This document shows positions 8,861 through 17,325 of a DNA stretch of 57,881 nt, piece by piece; the stretch's first letter is position 1, and each line of letters opens with the position of its first letter. Made by a program: the position numbers and the translations under genes. The notes beneath the pieces were generated by a model. That model saw only the letters and a list, made by a program, of their open reading frames with translations. It searched no databases and was not told the origin of the DNA. The stretch comes from Candidatus Viridilinea mediisalina (GTDB taxonomy: Bacteria; Chloroflexota; Chloroflexia; Chloroflexales; Chloroflexaceae): positions 11,525-69,405 of the forward strand of contig NZ_NQWI01000018.1 in the NCBI RefSeq assembly GCF_002532535.1. Reading direction: 5' to 3'.

Positions 8861-9532
8861 ATGCTAGTAAAAGATTACATGCTACGCCATCCTGCCACGA
8901 TCGAGCCGCACAAACGGGCGGTCGAAGCTCGCCGCATTATGACCGAGCAGGAGCTTGATTTCTTGCCGGTCGTAGGTGATGGCCGCCAACTCCAAGGGCT
9001 AATTACGCCCGCATGCCTCGAAATCTCACCTGAACGCCTTGCCAGCCTTGACGTTTGGGAGATTACGCGCTACCTCTCGAAGCTTACCGTGGAACGGGTG
9101 ATGGTCAAGCGCCACGATTTGCACTACACCTACCCAGAGACAACGCTTGAGGACGCCGCATCGCTGATGATTCGCCACAAGATTGGTGGCTTGCCCGTAG
9201 TTGAAGGCAAAGACCTTGTGGTGGTCGGGATGATCACCAGTGCCGACCTGCTCACTGAGTTGCGCAACATTCTCGGCGCGGTTGAACCGGGCTGGCGGAT
9301 CACCTTGCGCGTACCAGGCAACCACGGCGAGTTGGTGCAACTCACCCGCGAAATCTCGGAACGGGGCTGGAGCATTATGGCCATGGGCAACGTGCGCGCC
9401 CTACGCGCCCCCGACCACTGGGACATTGTGCTAAAAATCTGGGGCTGCACCCGCGAAGAGTTGCTCGCCGTGATTGCCAAGAATGATAGCCAAGAGCTGT
9501 TAGACATCCGCGAGACAACCTATGTGACGTAG
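8861..9532 (+). CDS. CBS-domain pair protein with C-terminal ACT-like domain (AcuB-like)
   Basis: The 223-residue protein has no signal or membrane segment. Residues 1-60 and 80-140 form two CBS motifs (V-K-D-Y-M-L...F-L-P-V-V and V-E-R-V-M...G-G-L-P-V-V-E), a module that binds adenine nucleotides. The last 80 residues (I-T-L-R-V-P-G-N-H-G-E-L) look like an ACT-type ligand domain, as in the AcuB family. It probably senses energy state and regulates a partner, but no partner is adjacent. The start follows the minisatellite element and has only a weak A/G-rich ribosome site. Confidence 0.8.
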   Translation: MLVKDYMLRHPATIEPHKRAVEARRIMTEQELDFLPVVGDGRQLQGLITPACLEISPERLASLDVWEITRYLSKLTVERVMVKRHDLHYTYPETTLEDAASLMIRHKIGGLPVVEGKDLVVVGMITSADLLTELRNILGAVEPGWRITLRVPGNHGELVQLTREISERGWSIMAMGNVRALRAPDHWDIVLKIWGCTREELLAVIAKNDSQELLDIRETTYVT

Positions 9533-9539
9533 GGGGCTT

Positions 9540-9643
9540 ATACCATTTACGATTGTAGATTGCAGATTGCAGATTGCCGAACATAGCGTCCCAATGGGCG
9601 TTAGCGTTCTTGATCATGCGGCATGTTCAAGGGTAATTGGTAT
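9540..9643 (+). mobile_element. MITE-like element with 11-bp terminal inverted repeats, copy 1
   Basis: The left end ATACCATTTAC matches the reverse complement of the right end GTAATTGGTAT at 10 of 11 positions. Inside are a few AGATTGCAG units, then a conserved core containing GAACATAGCG and GCGGCATGTTC, which are themselves inverted. There is no coding capacity. Full copies also lie at 26068-26172 and 37577-37715, with partial ones near 14265, 17140, 23365-23495 and 24623. Confidence 0.75.
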
Positions 9644-9666
9644 AACTGTTCAGACCTCTCCAGCTT

Positions 9667-9845
9667 TTGTTAGCGCGAAGAAGCCCTGGGCCGCGCCGCT
9701 TGGCTTCGACAGGCTCAGCCAGCGGCGCGGTGGATCGGGGGTTGAGCCTGCCGAAACCAGCGGCGCGGTGGATCGGGGGTTGAGCCTGCCGAAACCAGCG
9801 GCGCGGTGGCGCGGTTGGTGAGCCTGTCGAACCAGAGCTTGCCGA
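9667..9845 (+). repeat. CTTCGACAGGCTCAG-type repeat cluster, copy 1
   Basis: The cluster starts with GTTAGCGCGAAGAAG, the same end as the element at 27718, and contains alternating GAGCCTGYCGAAR and GGCGCGGTGG units. The two 40-bp middle units are nearly identical. Between its end and 9989 I see only G/C-rich sequence without a gene. Confidence 0.75.
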
Positions 9846-9989
9846 AGGGGGTAGGGGGTGAGGTGCCAGCCTGGGCATCCCAAAGCCCTAGCGGTCGCTC
9901 CTGAAGCAAATGTTCTGTCCGCCCTTAAACCCTTGTGGGGGGAGGGCTGGGGAGGGGGGAAATAGCGCAATACTTCGTTCACAGACTAA

Positions 9990-11174
9990 TTACGTCTGCA
10001 AAAGGTTAGCTGTCGTTGGATCATACTGAAATTGATCAATGGTGTTGGTCTTTATTCTTTCAATAACCTCCTCGATCACATCTAAGGGTACCAGAAACCA
10101 TTCGCGTGGTTTTACGGCGCTGCCGAAGCGATCCTGTAGTGCTAGATCCAAGCGTGCGCTACTAAAAAACTGCTGGAGCAAGGTTTCAAATTTCTTCCGG
10201 TTGATGTTTGCCAGCTTGAAGGTTGCAACGATCTCGACCTCTGCGAGGAGGTAGGTTGGATCTGTCCGGGCGTTGGCGATGCGGCTCTTTACGTCACCAG
10301 CAGTGACGCCGATTTTGTGAATGACCGCTCGGTTTTGCACAATGAAGGGGTCTGCTGAGTTGCTCCTGAGTACGTAGATGTAGCCGGTTGGCAGGTCGTC
10401 TTCTGTGGCAATCGCAGAGAATAAGGGGCCGTAATCGGCTTTGGTGATGCGGCGGCTGGCTTTGTCTTTATTCAAGGCGCGTTGCAGCGAGCGGAGCAGG
10501 ATGTCGCTCTCTGTGGCGTTCTCGTATACCACGCGCAGGCGGCGATCAGGGCGGCCATGATCGCCAATAAAGAGCTCGCCCATTTCGGCGACAATCAGCT
10601 TTTGTCCACCAAGGATGAACATGTGGCCCGCTTCGACGAGCGCGTTGTCTTGGTATTTGACCGTTTCGCGTTCGCCGGTCGCTAATTGACGCTGTACGTT
10701 GTCGAAGATTGGTTTGAAGAGCGCAAAGTCTTTGCAGGCGCTCCGTTGCGCGATCTCTTCGGCAGCTTTGATCGCTGTGCGCGATCGTACATGCACCAGT
10801 CGGGTGATGTCATCTGCGGCGGAGGCTTCACTGCCCAGCGCGGCCAGTAGTGCTGCATCACTCAGCGCTGTCTCCGGTGGCGCGTCGCCAGCTAAGAGCC
10901 CGCGTGAGTCGCGGGGCATCAGGATGTGGCGACACTCCTCCGAGGCGCGTAGTCGTTCGAGACGTACCGCGTAGAGCCGCTCGAAGATGTCGTGCGCTTC
11001 GCCGTGCTGCGGAAGCCGCCCGTGTGTTTCGACAAAGCGCTCGATCTCCTCGAAGCCCGCGATGATCCGCTGCTCTCTGGCTGAGTGTGCGCTGGGCTGG
11101 TCGGGCGCAATCTCGACACCTAGTTCGCCCAGTAGCTCCAGATCATCATCGGTCAGCCGTTCAGCCACGGGCAT
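9990..11174 (-). CDS. GIY-YIG (T5orf172/Mug113-type) nuclease of the defence operon
   Basis: This 394-residue protein has an N-terminal helical half of unknown role and, from about residue 264, a GIY-YIG nuclease domain: G-Y-I-Y-V-L, then H-K-I-G-V-T, the Arg in S-R-I-A-N-A-R and a Glu in K-K-F-E-T-L-L. That order fits the T5orf172/Mug113 family, which cuts DNA. The gene overlaps the helicase gene by 14 bases. ATG 11174 sits directly on the GGAGG site, so GTG 11168 with six-base spacing may be the true start. It is the likely cutting subunit of the upstream methyltransferase-helicase system. YeeC of Bacillus subtilis is, as I recall, a counterpart. Confidence 0.82.
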   Translation of the reverse strand: MPVAERLTDDDLELLGELGVEIAPDQPSAHSAREQRIIAGFEEIERFVETHGRLPQHGEAHDIFERLYAVRLERLRASEECRHILMPRDSRGLLAGDAPPETALSDAALLAALGSEASAADDITRLVHVRSRTAIKAAEEIAQRSACKDFALFKPIFDNVQRQLATGERETVKYQDNALVEAGHMFILGGQKLIVAEMGELFIGDHGRPDRRLRVVYENATESDILLRSLQRALNKDKASRRITKADYGPLFSAIATEDDLPTGYIYVLRSNSADPFIVQNRAVIHKIGVTAGDVKSRIANARTDPTYLLAEVEIVATFKLANINRKKFETLLQQFFSSARLDLALQDRFGSAVKPREWFLVPLDVIEEVIERIKTNTIDQFQYDPTTANLLQT

Positions 11175-13212
11175 CCTCCTTCGCCCTGCGCTGGAGCAAG
11201 GCGACCCCTTCGGCCATGCGGCGCTCCCAGGGATCGGCTGCCGTCAGCGAGGGTAGGCGACCACGCTCCTGCTTGAAGCGTAGCGCCCGCTGCGCTAATT
11301 CGCGCGCCTCTTCCAGCGTGAGCTTGATGCGTTTGGCGGCGATCACTTCGGCAACCTGCCTCAGCCGTTCTTCGCTCATGGCTTTGGCGAGGATGGCATA
11401 GGCTGCCCCGAATGGGTTAATACGGTCAATTAAATCAATGTCAATTTCGGTCACCGAGAGCGCAAACTTCCGCACGCCGTCGAGCAGCGCCGTGTTCTTC
11501 GCAGTCTCACCACTAGCTTCGTTGGCTTCACTCTTGGCTTGTTGCACAAAGGCGAGCGCGGCGACCGCGTGTTGGCGGATGGCTTCTTGATCTTCATTTT
11601 CAAGATGGGCATAGCGCTCTTTGATGATTTTGCCCATGCGTACCTGGGTGATCTCTTCTGGTACCAATTCTTCATCAAACAGGCCACGTTCGATGCTGGG
11701 CTTATCCTGCACAAACGCGGTGATCAACTCGGTCAGATCTTCACGACAGATGCGCGTCGCCTCGGGGCTTTTGGGTTCGACTAGGCCCTTGATCTCAACC
11801 TGGATCATGCCGTTCTGCGGATCGTAGCCAACATTGGTCTGCTGCGAGTCGTAGCCGCCCTCCCCATAGTCAAAACCGGGGCTCGGCTGGTTGTGCGGGT
11901 GCTTGGGCTTGAACGCGAAGCGCGGCGCGAGCACCTGCTCCATCAGCAGGCTGGCGGCAATCGCTTTGAGCGTATCATTCACCGCCTCGGTCACGGCAGA
12001 CTCGCTGGCATCCGGCTCGGCAATCAGGTTGGTGAAGCGGGCGCGGGTCTTACCGGGTGCATCGCGGGTGGCGCGGCCAATGATCTGCACAATCTCGGTC
12101 AGGCTAGAGCGATAGCCAATGGTCAGGGCGTGTTCACACCAGATCCAGTCGAAGCCCTCTTTGGCCATGCCCAGGGCGATGATCATATCAACATGATCGC
12201 GGTTCTGCTTCTGGGCCGGGTCTTTGAGCGCGGCAGCGACCTTCTCGCGCCTGCTGGGATCGTCGTCTACCAGATCGGCAATCTTGAGGATTGCGCCTGA
12301 AGCCGTTTGCACCCGTTGAAAGCCGGTGCTTGGATCAACCCCCTGCCATTCACCCAGTTCGTTGATGATCTGCTCAACCTCGCGGATCTTATCCTTCGTA
12401 CTCTCCCGCGAGTTGACGTTGGGGATATGCACGATAGTCTTCTCAGCAGGGTTCAACACCTGTAAAATCTGGTCGGTATAGCTACCTGCGTAGAAGCAGT
12501 AGCCAATCTCGAGCTGCTTAAGATACTGGTAGCCATTGAGTTGCTCGTAGTAGGTGTAGGTGACCGTCTCGAATTTGGCCTCATCTTCAGGATGCAGCAC
12601 CGCCTCGGCATCGCCGCGAAAATAGGAGCCCGTCATGGCGACAATGTGGGTCTTATCGCGGGCGACGAGTTGGCGCACCTGATCGCCGAGCTTATTGTCG
12701 GGGTTAGCCGAAACATGGTGAAATTCGTCCACCGCAATCAGGCGCTCATCGAAGGCCGCGACGCCAAACTTGTCGAGGGCAAAGCGGAAGGTAGCGTGGG
12801 TGCAGACAAGGATACTAGCCGTACTCTGCAGAAAGGCGTTGACCGCATCCACCTTGCCACCGTTGTCGCCACCGGGGGCATCGCAGAGATTCCAGCGCGG
12901 CTCAACCTGCCAATCGGCCCAGAAGCCAAACTGGCTCAGTGGCTCATCGTGGAAACTAGCCCCAATAGCCTTCTCAGGCACCACAATGATCGCCTGCCTA
13001 AGCCCCTGATTGGCCAGCTTATCGAGGGCAATAAACATAAGCGCCCGGCTCTTACCAGAGGCAGGGGGCGACTTAATCAGCAGATACTGCTCACCACGCT
13101 TCTGGTAGGCCCGTTCCTGCATCGGGCGCATGCCGAGCGCATTGGGCCGGATGGAGGTGCCAGCCTGGGCGTAGGTCACCGTAACGGAAGGCATGGTGCT
13201 GGGGTTGCTCAT
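11161..13212 (-). CDS. DEAD/DEAH-box (type III restriction-like) helicase
   Basis: The 683-residue SF2 helicase has Walker A P-P-A-S-G-K-S at residues 49-55, a D-E-F-H Walker B box, motif III (M-T-G-S-Y-F), and motif VI I-G-R-A-T-R. A C-terminal helical half of about 250 residues is not assigned. It resembles the translocase of type III restriction and YeeB-like proteins and would use ATP to move on DNA. Its ATG lies four bases after the PIN toxin stop, and its 3' end overlaps the GIY-YIG gene, so toxin, helicase and nuclease are probably co-transcribed. It probably works with the methyltransferase at 14312-17089. Confidence 0.9.
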   Translation of the reverse strand: MSNPSTMPSVTVTYAQAGTSIRPNALGMRPMQERAYQKRGEQYLLIKSPPASGKSRALMFIALDKLANQGLRQAIIVVPEKAIGASFHDEPLSQFGFWADWQVEPRWNLCDAPGGDNGGKVDAVNAFLQSTASILVCTHATFRFALDKFGVAAFDERLIAVDEFHHVSANPDNKLGDQVRQLVARDKTHIVAMTGSYFRGDAEAVLHPEDEAKFETVTYTYYEQLNGYQYLKQLEIGYCFYAGSYTDQILQVLNPAEKTIVHIPNVNSRESTKDKIREVEQIINELGEWQGVDPSTGFQRVQTASGAILKIADLVDDDPSRREKVAAALKDPAQKQNRDHVDMIIALGMAKEGFDWIWCEHALTIGYRSSLTEIVQIIGRATRDAPGKTRARFTNLIAEPDASESAVTEAVNDTLKAIAASLLMEQVLAPRFAFKPKHPHNQPSPGFDYGEGGYDSQQTNVGYDPQNGMIQVEIKGLVEPKSPEATRICREDLTELITAFVQDKPSIERGLFDEELVPEEITQVRMGKIIKERYAHLENEDQEAIRQHAVAALAFVQQAKSEANEASGETAKNTALLDGVRKFALSVTEIDIDLIDRINPFGAAYAILAKAMSEERLRQVAEVIAAKRIKLTLEEARELAQRALRFKQERGRLPSLTAADPWERRMAEGVALLQRRAKEDARG

Positions 13213-13216
13213 CTGG

Positions 13217-13672
13217 TCATTTGTTCATGTGATCAGGCATTGATTCCGCGTCTGGTTCGGCGATTGTTCGCAAAAAAGTATCGGGCGACACTATGGGGAT
13301 TCCCCGAAAGGGATGAAGCACCAGGAGATCAGGATCACCCGTAACAAGGTATGTGGCTGCACCATTAGCTGCAATCTCGAGGAACTTATCGTCTTTTGGG
13401 TCACGGCAAAGCTGAATGGTTTCGATGATGTCAATCATGGTTGAAGAACGCGTATATTGGTCAAGAAACTGATCACGCTCATCAATAGTAATATAGGTGT
13501 CAAACTTCTTGCGATGTAGAACCGTGCTCAGTTCATGCAGGGCAGCGAGCGATGTCAAGAGCGAACCCGCCCGGAGCGCCAGAAAGAATGCTTGGGCAGG
13601 TTTTGATTCGGCGAAGAGTAAGCTGCTTACTAGTACATTCGTATCAAAGACAAAGCGCTCATTCAGACTCAT
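13217..13672 (-). CDS. PIN-domain toxin (VapC-like ribonuclease)
   Basis: The 151-residue protein begins F-V-F-D-T-N-V-L-V-S-S, the first acidic motif of PIN nucleases. Later acidic positions (E in H-E-L-S-T-V-L, D-P-K-D-D-K-F-L-E and G-D-P-D-L-L) complete the metal site. Family members cleave RNA, often tRNA or mRNA, unless bound by an antitoxin. I chose the ATG at 13672 because it overlaps the antitoxin stop by 14 bases, the usual arrangement; an upstream extension to 13720 lacks family character. The gene ends four bases before the helicase start, so this toxin is embedded in the defence operon. Confidence 0.85.
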   Translation of the reverse strand: MSLNERFVFDTNVLVSSLLFAESKPAQAFFLALRAGSLLTSLAALHELSTVLHRKKFDTYITIDERDQFLDQYTRSSTMIDIIETIQLCRDPKDDKFLEIAANGAATYLVTGDPDLLVLHPFRGIPIVSPDTFLRTIAEPDAESMPDHMNK

Positions 13673-13889
13673 GGAGAATAGCCTCCAATAGCTCAGGAGT
13701 GAGACCACGTTGTTGTGCATTATGGCTGATGCGCCGCATGAGTTGCTCCAGCGACTCGGTTGATTGCGCGGCCTCCAGTAAACGCAAGCTCAGGAGTGCT
13801 TCAAGTTTCTGACGCTCCTCGTTGGACGCCGTTTTGAATGCTTGTGCAGCTCGTACATCAACGCGAATGGTAATTGTTTCGGTTGTCAT
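13659..13889 (-). CDS. Antitoxin partner of the PIN toxin
   Basis: The 76-residue protein begins with T-I-T-I-R-V-D, like the beta strand of ribbon-helix-helix or VapB-type antitoxins, and continues with acidic helices (E-R-Q-K-L-E-A-L-L-S-L-R-L-L-E). It overlaps the toxin gene by 14 bases, as expected for a coupled TA pair. The ATG at 13889 is preferred over the upstream extension to 13928 because the conserved-looking part begins there. It would neutralise the PIN protein and possibly repress the operon. Confidence 0.7.
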   Translation of the reverse strand: MTTETITIRVDVRAAQAFKTASNEERQKLEALLSLRLLEAAQSTESLEQLMRRISHNAQQRGLTPELLEAILHESE

Positions 13890-13942
13890 CAGCTTTACCC
13901 CGCTTGCTTGCCCTAAGAGAATATACAATCTCTATTGTAACA

Positions 13943-14188
13943 TTACCACGAACCATGTCTTAGCAAGTAGATCTCGACTCGTCGCTGTTGTAGCATGGCG
14001 GCTACATCCTGATCGGTGGGGGCAGGCTGATCTGTTTGGAGCAAGCCCCGCATTCTTTGAATAGCGTCGGAACGCTCAGATCTGGGTACCAGCGTGTCGT
14101 GCAGAGATTCTACGATTGTGGCGACAAGGACAAGCCGATCACGCGGTGGTAGCTTTAAGGCTTCCGCCTTGAGTTCTGACAATACCAT
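13943..14188 (-). CDS. Second small antitoxin-like protein (addiction-module type)
   Basis: The 81-residue protein starts M-V-L-S-E-L-K-A-E-A-L-K-L-P-P-R-D-R, the pattern of small addiction-module antitoxins with L-x-x-R-D-R and V-E-S-L. It then has R-G-L-L-Q-T-D-Q-P-A-P-T-D and ends with R-R-V-E-I-Y-L, which in relatives often precedes PIN toxin genes. A good ribosome site (AAGGAG) and a strong promoter lie upstream. No toxin directly follows; the next genes are the other antitoxin and the PIN toxin. It may be an orphan, or a second control subunit for the same toxin. Confidence 0.6.
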   Translation of the reverse strand: MVLSELKAEALKLPPRDRLVLVATIVESLHDTLVPRSERSDAIQRMRGLLQTDQPAPTDQDVAAMLQQRRVEIYLLRHGSW

Positions 14189-14253
14189 AAGATGGTACTC
14201 CTTAATGTAACGGCTGATGCCCTTGAATACGAATGAGCGCGTCTCCTACTGGT

Positions 14254-14281
14254 ATTATACCAGTTACCATATGACATTCAA
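14254..14281 (-). promoter_or_regulatory. Sigma70-type promoter for the TA/helicase/nuclease genes
   Basis: On the minus strand TTGAAT (plus 14276-14281) and a perfect TATAAT (plus 14254-14259) are separated by 16 bp. The promoter lies within a worn fragment of the MITE-like element and 65 bp before the first antitoxin-like gene. The four downstream genes can therefore be made independently of the methyltransferase. Confidence 0.65.
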
Positions 14282-14311
14282 GCTCATTGAGACGCCATGT
14301 CCGGCTTTCGG

Positions 14312-17089
14312 CTATCGGCTATCGGCTTTGGGTTGCGCCGCTGGTTGCTTCGTCATTTTGCTATACAGATCAAAGAGTTTCTCGAGGCGCTCGCTGTCGT
14401 TCTTGAAGCGGCGACCAATATAGATCCGTTCGATCACCTCGTCATTGCGCTCGTGAGCCTCGCGGACAAGCGGGAATTCGCTCGCCATGCGCTGCGGGTC
14501 GTACATGTCGGCGATGGTGGCCGGGAAGTAGTGCTCACGCGCCAGCAGAATCTCCTCAGCACAATAGGTCATGTCGGCCTGGTTCTGCGCCGTGAGCGTA
14601 GGCACCGGGAAGGTGTTCCAGCCGAGGGTGTTGGAGTAGGAAAAATCGGTGCGCATCCGCACGCACACGGTACCGATCCAGACCCAATGCAGGCGTGAGG
14701 CGATCAGCGCCATGTTCCAGAGTGGGGCGTCGTACATAGCAAACGCTTTTTCCTGGATAATGCAATCTGGCTCAAGCAAATCCACAGGCAAATAGGGGCG
14801 ATTTTCTGAACTGACACGCGGAATAACTAAGGTGTGATAGCGTGCTGTCATCTGCTCCCGGAATCGGTAGGGCACGTCAGCAAGTTTTTGAGCACTAGCA
14901 TCTTTAGATGCAGATATGCGGGCGCGTTTTACAGCCTGTACTTTGTGGGCGATAGCCTCGATTGACAAAGCACGTTTGGCTTTATCATCTGGAATCCAAA
15001 GACAAGCGCGTGGTGCAGCATCAATAAGTTCTTTTGATCCGTAGAGCGGACGGATGAATTCAGCCGCATCTGGCGCTATCCGCAAAAGCGATCGTGCCTC
15101 ATCTCTAGAAAATATCAAAGCTGAACCATAATAGGGGTGGTTGCCAAATTGCATAGCATTAAGGCCATGCAAAGGCTCTGAAATGGGCCGTATTTCCACA
15201 TTGGCAGCACCAACTAAATAAGCGTTTATTTGCTGAACCTCTTTAATCTCTACTATGCTTTCATTTTGAGTATACAAACGTCGTATTGAGGTTGTGGCAG
15301 TTGAGATACCCACAATCACCACCGTCACTCCTGCATTATGACTGGCTAAATTCGCCCATTTGAAACTGGTATGTGCAAAAGCAATCTCATTTCCGGTCTT
15401 AAAAATAAGCGGCCAAAGAATCGGCACCTGTTGCCCTTGGCATATCGAATTGGTAGACACAAATGCTGCGGCAGAGTTCGTTTTTGTGCCATAGTCGGCT
15501 GCTTTCATGAACCAGCCAGCGACATAGTCTAGTGATTTCCAGCTTTTAGTACGCCCATCAAAAATAGCTTTCAAATCTGCTTTCTGCTCGGACGTTTGCC
15601 ATTTGCTCCCCCTATACGGCGGATTGCCACAAATATAGGTCTCGCCGCCCTCATTCTCAAAATCGATCTCGGTCTGGTCGTGGCTACTAAACATATCGCT
15701 GGCATAGACCTTGACATCGGTGCCGGTGGGTGGGCAGAGGCTGAGCCAATCGAGGCGCAGAGCGTTACCGCAGGTGATCCAGTTCTCTTTTTCCAACGGC
15801 AGCAGAATGAGTCTGGCCTCCTGTTGACCTAAGTACAAGACATCGCATTGAAACTTGGCAATCACAAGGGCGAGGCGGGCAATCTCGGCAGCGAAGTGAC
15901 GCAGTTCAATCCCACGAAAATTGGTCAGCGGGATAGCAGAACGGCGCTCGGGCTCGCCCCGGCGGCGGTTGATCTCGGCCTCAATCGCGCGCAGCTCCTT
16001 GTAGGCAATCACCAGGAAATTACCCGAACCGCAGGCCGGATCAAAGACACGGATGCGGCTCATGCGCTGACGCAGATTCAGCAACTTACGCACATTCTGC
16101 CCGGCGGCGGCCAATTGCGCGCGCAGATCATCGAGGAAGAGCGGATTGAGCACCTTGAGAATATTGGGCACACTGGTATAGTGCATACCCAGGGCGCCAC
16201 GCTCTTCATGATCGGCCACCGCCTGGATCATCGAGCCAAAAATATCGGGGTTGATCTTCGTCCAATCCAACGCACCGACATGCAGCAGATAGGAGCGCGC
16301 CATCTTGTTCAAGCGGGGCACCTCCACAGCACCAGAAAAGAGCCCGCCATTCACATAGGGGAACGCCTTGGCCCAAGGCCGGAAGGGAGCGTGCGCGCGC
16401 TCGGCAATTGGAGTACGCATCGCGCGGAACAACTCAGCCAAGACCGCAGCGGTATGCGAGGCATCGCTAGCACTCATCTGCTCAATCGTCTTGCTAAACA
16501 TGCGCTCGCCGGGAAAGATACCCGTATTTTCGGCAAAAAAACAGAAGATCAGCCGCGCCATAAAGTGATTAAGATCTTCCTGGCGCTCAGGCGTATCCCA
16601 ACCCGGATTCTGCTTAAGCAATTCGATATAGAGGCGATTGAGGCGGCCTGTAGCCTTAATATCAAAAGCATTCTCACGGATCTGCTTCACAGTAGTGATG
16701 CCCGCAAGCGGCAAAAAGAAGCCGAAATGCTCATGAAAATTGACATAATCACAAGCAACCGTCTCACCATCAAGCAGATTCTCGGCCTCGAAATCATGGC
16801 CATCGGTGGCAAGGATAAACTTCGCCTTATAGCGCAGCGTAGCCGGGCTCGCACGCAAAGCCGCGAGGGTGGCAGGCACCACACCTTCAGGGCAAACCTT
16901 CATATGAATATTATTACGCTGAAGCAGCCCCCCAGGCAGATCGGATTGATTCGAACTACCACTCTGGAGCTTCTTGATCGTCGTCGGCTTATTGCCAAAA
17001 GCCTCAAGGAAGGCAAACGGGAAGGTCTGCGGATCAAACGGCAACTCGGCAAGCCGCGCAACAGCCTCTTCGATCTCAACGGGATTCAT
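14312..17089 (-). CDS. Large class I N6-adenine DNA methyltransferase (MmeI/YeeA-like)
   Basis: This 925-residue protein has the conserved layout of the MmeI-type methyltransferase family: an N-terminal domain, a helical spacer (residues 130-340, with F-G-S-M-I-Q-A-V and L-G-M-H-Y-T-S-V-P-N-I-L), motif I D-P-A-C-G-S-G at 350-356, the catalytic N-P-P-Y at 489-492, then a target-recognition region and C-terminal helices. N-P-P-Y marks adenine N6 methylation. MmeI itself carries a D...E-x-K nuclease site in its N-domain; here the matching stretch around residues 96-103 reads D-G-H-D-F-E-A-E without the lysine, so this domain probably does not cut. Cutting would fall to the GIY-YIG protein downstream. 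The TRD specificity cannot be read from sequence. Confidence 0.9.
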   Translation of the reverse strand: MNPVEIEEAVARLAELPFDPQTFPFAFLEAFGNKPTTIKKLQSGSSNQSDLPGGLLQRNNIHMKVCPEGVVPATLAALRASPATLRYKAKFILATDGHDFEAENLLDGETVACDYVNFHEHFGFFLPLAGITTVKQIRENAFDIKATGRLNRLYIELLKQNPGWDTPERQEDLNHFMARLIFCFFAENTGIFPGERMFSKTIEQMSASDASHTAAVLAELFRAMRTPIAERAHAPFRPWAKAFPYVNGGLFSGAVEVPRLNKMARSYLLHVGALDWTKINPDIFGSMIQAVADHEERGALGMHYTSVPNILKVLNPLFLDDLRAQLAAAGQNVRKLLNLRQRMSRIRVFDPACGSGNFLVIAYKELRAIEAEINRRRGEPERRSAIPLTNFRGIELRHFAAEIARLALVIAKFQCDVLYLGQQEARLILLPLEKENWITCGNALRLDWLSLCPPTGTDVKVYASDMFSSHDQTEIDFENEGGETYICGNPPYRGSKWQTSEQKADLKAIFDGRTKSWKSLDYVAGWFMKAADYGTKTNSAAAFVSTNSICQGQQVPILWPLIFKTGNEIAFAHTSFKWANLASHNAGVTVVIVGISTATTSIRRLYTQNESIVEIKEVQQINAYLVGAANVEIRPISEPLHGLNAMQFGNHPYYGSALIFSRDEARSLLRIAPDAAEFIRPLYGSKELIDAAPRACLWIPDDKAKRALSIEAIAHKVQAVKRARISASKDASAQKLADVPYRFREQMTARYHTLVIPRVSSENRPYLPVDLLEPDCIIQEKAFAMYDAPLWNMALIASRLHWVWIGTVCVRMRTDFSYSNTLGWNTFPVPTLTAQNQADMTYCAEEILLAREHYFPATIADMYDPQRMASEFPLVREAHERNDEVIERIYIGRRFKNDSERLEKLFDLYSKMTKQPAAQPKADSR

Positions 17090-17325
17090 AGGGTGTTCTA
17101 CCAGTTACGAGTGATGAGTGGCGAGTGACAAGCAGGGTATACCTCATTGCAATGCGGTCTGATGTAATCTGCAATGCGGCCTGTTCAATGGTAATTGGTG
17201 TTATACCGCTGCACCTTGCCCCTTTATTTTAACATTTCGGCGACCCCAGCCGACGCAAGTCGGCACTCCCTCATGGCGCAAACAGGAACGTTCCTACGAA
17301 CCTTTTGGGAAATTGAACGCCTCCC
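17090..17325. other. Intergenic gap with repeat fragments
   Basis: The gap contains a worn piece of the MITE-like family (GGTAATTGGT near 17190), a CAGCCGAC/GTCGGC palindrome near 17240 and the segment GGCGCAAACAGGAA, also seen at 43064. No gene or clear promoter was seen. Confidence 0.5.

Noticed and set aside
8466-8867. Open frame running through the GACGCGA tract after the ATPase gene
   Set aside because: The peptide is the tandem repeat read out (R-R-E-D-A-K-T) and overlaps the end of a well-supported gene.
14312-17089. BREX PglX or a DISARM methyltransferase
   Set aside because: The domain order and the conserved spacer match the MmeI-type family, and no brxC, pglZ, drmA or drmB gene is nearby; the helicase here is a different SF2 type.
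15848-17128. A 426-codon open frame on the plus strand opposite the large methyltransferase
   Set aside because: It is antisense to the conserved methyltransferase and its translation has no domain or ribosome site.
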